Below, piece after piece: positions 58,670-64,000 of a stretch of 64,000 bases of DNA (the first letter of the stretch is position 1; every line of letters begins with the position of its first letter). The position numbers were made by a program, and so were the translations under genes. The notes under the pieces were generated by a model. It worked only from the letters and a program-made list of their open reading frames with translations. It had not been told where the DNA came from and did no database searches. This stretch comes from Neurospora tetraspora (Eukaryota; Ascomycota; Sordariomycetes; Sordariales; Sordariaceae): positions 4,030,001 to 4,094,000 of the forward strand of contig NW_026944384.1 in assembly GCF_033439725.1 (NCBI RefSeq), read 5' to 3'.

Positions 58670-59732
58670 ATGAAGACGTTTACTACCCTCGCCTCACTGG
58701 CGGTTTCGGCTGCCATCGCCAACGCCCAGGGACTCGCCGTCGTCAACGATCGACTCACATGCACCATTCCCAACGCCTCCTACTGTGCCGGCCCTTATAT
58801 CGTCCGATGCGATGGAATCTTTGCTCTGCCTAGAGTGGACTGCAACGTCGTAAGTTTCACCTGCGCCCCCCGTGCCTAGGTACCTCAGTTGGCTAACATG
58901 AGAAACGACAGGAACTGGTCGGAGCAACCCCCGCCGGCAACGACGGCCTAGCCACCTGCTGGCAGACTTCCTCCACCAGCGGTGACGCCGCCTGCCAGAA
59001 GAACTGCCGCGTCTACGCCCCACGGCCCTTCAACTTGGCGGCTGATGAGTGCACCCCTAACTTCCCCGCGACCACCACCACCGCCGCCGGAACCACCACC
59101 ACCGCAACAACCACCACTGCCCCCAACACCAACACCAACACCAATACCAATACCAACACCAACACCAACGGCGCCACTACCCTCCCGCCACCCACCACTC
59201 GCCCCTCCACCACCGCCTCCGCATCATCTACCTGGGACCACCACCACTGGACCAAGTCCCACGGTCCTTGGCCAGACTGGACCACCACCGCTTCGGCCTC
59301 CGCTTCCAAGTCAGCCACAGCCTCCGCATCCTCCTCCGCCGCCCCGACCCGTGGCCCCCGACCCGTGGCCCCCGACCCGGCCCCTGGACCAAGAAGCCCA
59401 AGACTTCTCACAAGACCAAGTGGGAGACTTCCACTGATTGCGAAACTGATACTGTTACGGCCACTGCTGCTCCGGTTACCGTTGTGCCCACTAAGATCCC
59501 AGTCCCGGTGCCGGTGCCGGTTCCCACTACCCTGGCTCCTGCTCCGAACCCTCCTGATCCGAAGCCTCCTGCTCCGAACCCGCCTGTCGTTGTGCCCACG
59601 CCTCCGAAGGAAACGTCGGCTGCTGATCCTATTGGTGTCCCGCCGCCGGTGGTGACTGCTAGTGCGCAGAAGGTGAAGGCTGCGACGGCAGGGTTGATGA
59701 TTGTTGGTGGTGTTGTGTTTTGGTTTCTTTGA
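58670..59732 (+). pseudogene. secreted, probably GPI-anchored wall protein with a frameshift
   Basis: Exons 58670-58849 and 58912-59732. The N-terminus MKTFTTLASLAVSAAIANAQ is a signal peptide, followed by a Cys-rich domain (RLTCTIPNASYCAGPYIVRC, CWQTSSTSGDAACQKNC) and a long Thr/Ser/Asn/Pro region (TTTTAAGTTTT, repeated NT), expected to be O-glycosylated. In the first frame the sequence turns into Arg/Leu-rich nonsense after 59360 and ends at 59655. In the frame one step over it continues sensibly: WTKKPKTSHKTKWETSTDCE, Pro-Val repeats (PVPVPVPVPTTLAPAPNPP), and a hydrophobic end (GLMIVGGVVFWFL) like a GPI signal. The switch point coincides with a 14-bp tandem duplication at 59346-59373; without one unit the two halves are in phase and the protein would be 328 residues. 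It may be a real disrupted allele, an assembly error, or hidden splicing. Confidence 0.65.
59346..59379 (+). repeat. 14-bp tandem duplication
   Basis: Two perfect copies of GACCCGTGGCCCCC (59346-59359 and 59360-59373) and a 6-bp partial third copy. The unit is not a multiple of three, so copy-number change shifts the frame of the wall-protein gene. Confidence 0.95.
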
Positions 59733-62700
59733 GTTTTTTGAGTTGGATGATGTGATAATGATATGGAGAGAAACGTTGGGTTTTTGTTTTTATTTCTGCT
59801 TGTTGTGAGGGAGGATATGAATTGGTTGTTCGCGCTCCTTTGGATATAGTGGGAAGTGATAATTGTAATGGTAGAAAGAGGAGGAGAATGAAGATGGTAC
59901 CGACTAGATCAGATAATCAGGATTTTTTTTTTTTGAAACACAAAATGAACTAAGGTCTTAAGTGCCTTGTGTGACCGTGAGTTTGCTTGGCCTCTTTGGT
60001 TTTGGTCGAAAATTGCTTCAGTGTTGAAGTATGTCCTGACAGATAGGTCAGGATTACCACCCACGAGAATCGACTACACTCGTAGTTTTCGTCAGCTCTA
60101 CATGGGACTCATCCTGCACCGAAAGACGCTGGGTAACTCGAGTGAAAGCTGGCTAGTGGCACTGCAGCATCCTCGACATCTAACTACCTCCAGCCTTCGA
60201 CATCTTGACCGTATTTGCTAAATAAGCAAATTTGGGCTCGGGAGAAGTTTGGGCTGTTGAAGACAATCGGGGAAAAAGAGGAAACCGGACATTTGATTGC
60301 CCCGAGAAAATTCGGTTTGACGAGTGTGTATGAGAAAAGAGTGAGGAGGCCAAAAGAATTGGTGATGGATGTGCTTTATTCTGATGAGGAAAGAAGCCAC
60401 CCGAAAGGCTGGGGGCCAGGTTCAAACATGATTCCTCGTAGTTCACCAGACTTCCAATCAGCCATCTGGCTTCCAGGTTGTCTTTGGCGATAGCTTCCTT
60501 CCCTGGGGTAACTGGTTCCTTCTTGTCCAAGAGGCGGCCTCCTTCCGCGGGATGGCCTCTTTCCACGCAAGCGATGTCCTCCTTCTGTATATCCGTAGGC
60601 ACCTTCCTGCTTGATGGCCCCGCGATGGCAAGTGGGTTTTGGACCTGCATCCCTCGGTCCCGACAGAGTATCTGTTGGCGGCTGTTCACTTGAACCTGTC
60701 AGTGCTTGAGGGTTAGGGTATTTGATAGACTTCAAGATGTCAAAAACTGGTCGCCGGTGTTTTCGGCGAGAGGAGCTGGGAGGTAGAGAAATGATTAATT
60801 TTTTCTGTCACGCCGTCACCTTTCACTTTTTTCTCCTCCTCATCTCGATGGAGTCAACCCTCAATCCATCCAGAGCTAATTATGGATGCATGTGGTAGTG
60901 CAAACGGGGTCGCATTCGGTCCCGACAAGAAGGGCTGACCGTGGTGGTGATGGGGACGCACTAACAGGAACATGTCAGCAATGGTAATTTCATTCATTGT
61001 TTCTGGTCAAGTTCAATCTGTTGTCGTTGTCAATAGCCGTCGGGATGGAGAGCCTTTGGATAGTAGTGTCGGTAATATCGGCCATATTCTCCGTGTTTGT
61101 GATATGGTTGATTTTTTTTTTCTTTTTTGATTTTTGTTGCCGGGTCGTATGATGTTACAATTGGGAGGGTGGTGATGATGGCTGGCTGACGTTGATTTCG
61201 GCTAGCTGCCCGTGGTGGGCGTAAACAAACACAGATAAGGAACACCCCTGAACGCCACTGAGCGCCTCCCCCTAGCGCCGGGCCCAGGCGGCGTTGTTGG
61301 AGGTCAACCACTTTCCGGCACTCACCCACTCACCCGCTCACCCACTCACCCTCTTCTTCGCAAGACCACGTCCACGGATCGCGATGGCCCGGATCTGCAA
61401 CATCTCCATCGGTTCATCATGGCTACCCGCCCGCCTTGGTCTCGCCTTGGTGATCGACTCTGATAAGCGAACAACTCTAACAGCTTTGGCGCGCGGGTTT
61501 AGGCTCTAGTGATCAACAGCGCCAGCCAGGAATGAAAGACAAAGGGTCGATTTGTTACAGATATCACCAAGCAGAGTGGAATTCATCAATCAACACAACA
61601 TTTTCAATCATCACTTTCAATGCGTTGCATTGGCTTCTCTTTGATAATCTTTCACTTAACGGTCATTTTATTGATGGCCCACCGGGCGTCAGTGGGGCTA
61701 AGCTCGTAATGGAAACAGTGGGCGCCGTTGGCGAGACCACACCATGCCTCACCAGGACCGCCGAGACGCCCCTGGACCCTCACAAAACGAATTAAGGACT
61801 TCACTCCGGACTTGCTCCAACGTCCAACTTCTTCCGTCGTTCCAATCTAGACTGCGCCTCCCCGAGAGCGACGTGTGAATTCGGGACTCCCTCCCTCGCG
61901 GCCCCAGGTTCAGGTCCCATACGATCCATTCCCAGATGGCCATACCCATAACGTATCCATCTCCCATACCACTGTCGCATTCTCCCCTTTTCTCGGCGCC
62001 GCCAGTTGGTGATGAGATGCTGAATGGCAGTTATCAAAGCTTATCCCAGACGGCCAATGGGGCAAGGGCAACTTTGCTTGTTCCTGCAGTTGGACCATCT
62101 CGTTCCCTAGCTTCCTGTCCACTCCCCATCCCTCCCCTTCCCTTCTAGAAACACCGACTAACCATTTCCAGCCTGAAAGAGTCTGACATGCATTCATCTG
62201 GAAAAGATTTTCTGGTCTTGAAACTCGAAAAAGAAGAGGATGGGCGAGACGGCATCATATCTCTGACAAAACCTGCCGAGCCTCCATCAGGCATGAATGA
62301 CCGCCAAGGGAATCCGGATTCTTCTTCTGAAAAGAGGGCCCGTGTCGACCATGATGCTTCTCTTGGCATCTCGTTGTTGCCTGTTCGCTTGTGCTCTTCG
62401 GTCCACCAGCGTAACCGTTCAGGGCAAAAGGGCCATTCAGGGTCTGACTGAAGACGCTTTCGCTGTGAAAAGAACTGACGACAATGCAGCGCCTGTCCTC
62501 AACCGGCCAATGAGCCGCCGATATGCTCCCAGGTACCGTGGGCGGACCCGTGGCTTACCCCTGACAATACCACCCCGAGTCTGGACCGCGAGTGTGGACC
62601 ACCCACCTCAGTGTTGCCCTTTTTAGCATGAATCTCCGGTTAGCGATGCTCCATGTTGGTCTCCCATGTCAGCCTCAACAGGCCCGGGGAGGACCTCTCG

Positions 62701-62977
62701 GTTCCTAGGTCCCACTCGGCTGGATGTGCCCTCCAAAGCCCCCAATGTATTGGTGAAGAACGTACAGCCGCGCGTGTCAGAACAAAAAGCCCAGAGCCCC
62801 CCAAAGATGGATGATCTTGTTCTTCTCTTGTTTTGGTGCCCCATCAGCCAAGACTATCTCTTTGCTGCTTCAGTAGCTACTATATTTTCAGAGCATCTTT
62901 TTTTGCTCGTCCTCTGACGTATCGTACGTCAAGTCCACTCATTCTTTCAGTTTTCACTGTCACTCTTTCAGACGGTC
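59733..62977. other. 3.2-kb intergenic region
   Basis: Wall-protein 3' UTR, then mixed sequence, then the GH16 promoter (last few hundred bases). In 60376-60735 minus two overlapping frames are open with protein-like sequence and a possible acceptor (CCTAAC...CTGACAG) but no in-frame ATG. A small plus frame at 62188-62451 is listed separately. Confidence 0.4.
62188..62451 (+). CDS. possible small protein of 87 residues
   Basis: Open frame MHSSGKDFLVLKLEKEEDGR, then DGIISLTKPAEPPSGMNDRQ. It has a protein-like start and charged composition but no domain, and it sits 530 bp before the GH16 gene. It may be an accidental frame. Confidence 0.2.
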   Translation: MHSSGKDFLVLKLEKEEDGRDGIISLTKPAEPPSGMNDRQGNPDSSSEKRARVDHDASLGISLLPVRLCSSVHQRNRSGQKGHSGSD

Positions 62978-64000
62978 ATGGCTCCGTCTATGCTCAAGCT
63001 GGGTGCTGTTGCCCTGGCTTACACCTTTGGTGTTTCTGCCCTTAGCTCTCCTGCCTCCGGCAAGACCTATCAGTTGTCCGAGTCTTATAACTCGGGTAAC
63101 TTTGTCGATAAGTTCAGTTTCTTTGAGGTAAGAACCTATATGAGACCATTACATGACAGAGTGATGCTGACGAATCTTGAATAAAGGGTGGCCTCGATCA
63201 GAAGGTGAGGGATCCCAACAATGGATTTGTCCAATACCAGAGCAAGGATGCGGCAGTGTCCTCGGGTTTGTTCAAGACCGAAGGTGATGATATCCGCATC
63301 GGTGTCGACAGCAAGACTTCCGGTGTCAATGGCCGTAAGAGTGTCCGTCTCGAGAGTACCGCCTCCTATAACACCGGTCTGTTTGTTGCCAAGTTCAGCC
63401 ACTTCCCCAAGCCTATCTGTGGTGCTTGGCCCGCTTTCTGGATGGTTGGCGACAACTGGCCCCAGGACGGTGAAGTCGATATCTACGAGATGTGGTCAAT
63501 GGCCGATCAAAACATGATTACCTACCACACCGGGAAGCCCGATCAGGTTGGCAGCTGCCTGCTCGACCCCGATATGCACATTGCGTCTGCCCAGACCTTC
63601 AACTGCGACAACTCTGCTCCAGGCCAGTGGGTAAACCAGGGCTGTGGTGTGATGGAGCAGTCAGGCCAGTGGGGCAACCCCGACGGTGGTGTTTGTGAGT
63701 AAACTTGTCTTTTCAACTTCAGGGATTAAGAACTGTGCTAATATCATCACGTTCAGATGCTATCGAATGGACTGAGGAACATCTCAGTGTCTGGAGCTGG
63801 GCCACCGAGCCCGCCGACATCGAGAACGGAACTCCCAACCCCGCGACCTGGGGTAAGCCGCACATGACCGTTACCAGCAAGACCTGCGATGTTGAGAAGG
63901 CTTTCAAGAACCTCCGCTTCATCCTCAACATCAACTTCTGCGGTGATGCCGCTGGACCGCAGTTCGCTCTTGATCCCAAGTGCGCTTCCAAGGCCACCTC
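62978..64000 (+). CDS. glycoside hydrolase family 16 endo-beta-glucanase, cut by window end
   Basis: A secreted GH16 enzyme, probably endo-1,3(4)-beta-glucanase acting on cell-wall or environmental glucan. Exons 62978-63127, 63187-63694 and 63757 onward; the 3' end is outside the window. The signal peptide is MLKLGAVALAYTFGVSALSS. The substrate-groove and catalytic core are FSHFPKPICGAWPAFWMVGD, NWPQDGEVDIYEMW with the ExDxxE triad at Glu146, Asp148 and Glu151, then MITYHTGKPDQVGSCLLD. Cys pairs (QTFNCDNSAPGQWVNQGCGV) fit the fungal branch. Downstream IEWTEEHLSVWSW, NPATWGKP and LRFILNINFCGDAAG continue the jelly roll. Splicing at 63694/63757 assembles YAIEWT in phase. Confidence 0.94.

Noticed and set aside
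60376-60735. 119-codon minus-strand ORF with disordered, protein-like sequence
   Set aside because: It has no ATG in frame, and a second overlapping frame looks equally good. An upstream exon could rescue it but I could not find one.

Overview
This window is nuclear DNA of a filamentous ascomycete, almost certainly Neurospora (N. crassa or a very close relative). The genes carry many short spliceosomal introns with GT..AG ends and CTAAC/CTGAC branch sites. The 161-residue V-ATPase subunit c, the ASL-1/ATF-1 bZIP protein and the CDC-7/SepH kinase all match Sordariales families, and codons favour G/C in third position. From memory, not checked, vma-3, a sterol C-24 reductase, cdc-7 and asl-1 lie close together on N. 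crassa linkage group V. I rebuilt splicing by hand for every recognised gene, and reading phase closes in each model except the 5' end of the gene at 16.3-17.6 kb.

Layout. 0-8.5 kb: vma-3 (+), ERG4 sterol reductase (-), and a four-helix claudin/SUR7-like membrane protein (-). 8.5-14 kb: a 12-exon septation kinase (CDC-7/SepH, -). 16.3-17.6 kb: a conserved-looking unknown (-). 18.6-22.4 kb: dihydrofolate/folylpolyglutamate synthase (+), a YdcF/DUF218 protein (+) and an alpha/beta hydrolase (-). 23.5-31.5 kb: a compact block with an HD phosphohydrolase (+), U1 snRNP-C (-), ERV25 p24 cargo receptor (+), the SDHAF2 succinate dehydrogenase assembly factor (+) and kinetochore DSN1/Mis13 (-). 33.8-35.7 kb: ASL-1/ATF-1 (-), followed by about 5.7 kb with no convincing gene. 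41.4-47.7 kb: a GST-like protein (-), an NCS1 purine/cytosine permease (+) and a secreted agmatinase-family enzyme (-). 52.1-55.8 kb: a 1232-residue disordered protein (+). 58.7-59.7 kb: a secreted, probably GPI-anchored wall protein whose frame is broken by a 14-bp tandem duplication. 63-64 kb: a GH16 beta-glucanase cut by the window end.

Most genes are unrelated housekeeping functions: vacuolar proton pumping, ergosterol, septation, folate, splicing, ER-Golgi traffic, complex II assembly and kinetochore. The only hint of shared function is the permease and the agmatinase, which converge at 45.7-46.1 kb and could both serve scavenging of external nitrogen compounds; this is an inference.

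I found no tRNA, rRNA, CRISPR array, intact transposon or gene cluster. The signals most worth following are an open, Gly/Ser-rich frame that continues for 144 codons in phase past the cdc-7 stop, the 14-bp duplication in the wall-protein gene, a possible decayed gene in the 35.7-41.4 kb gap, and a few small unassigned ORFs.
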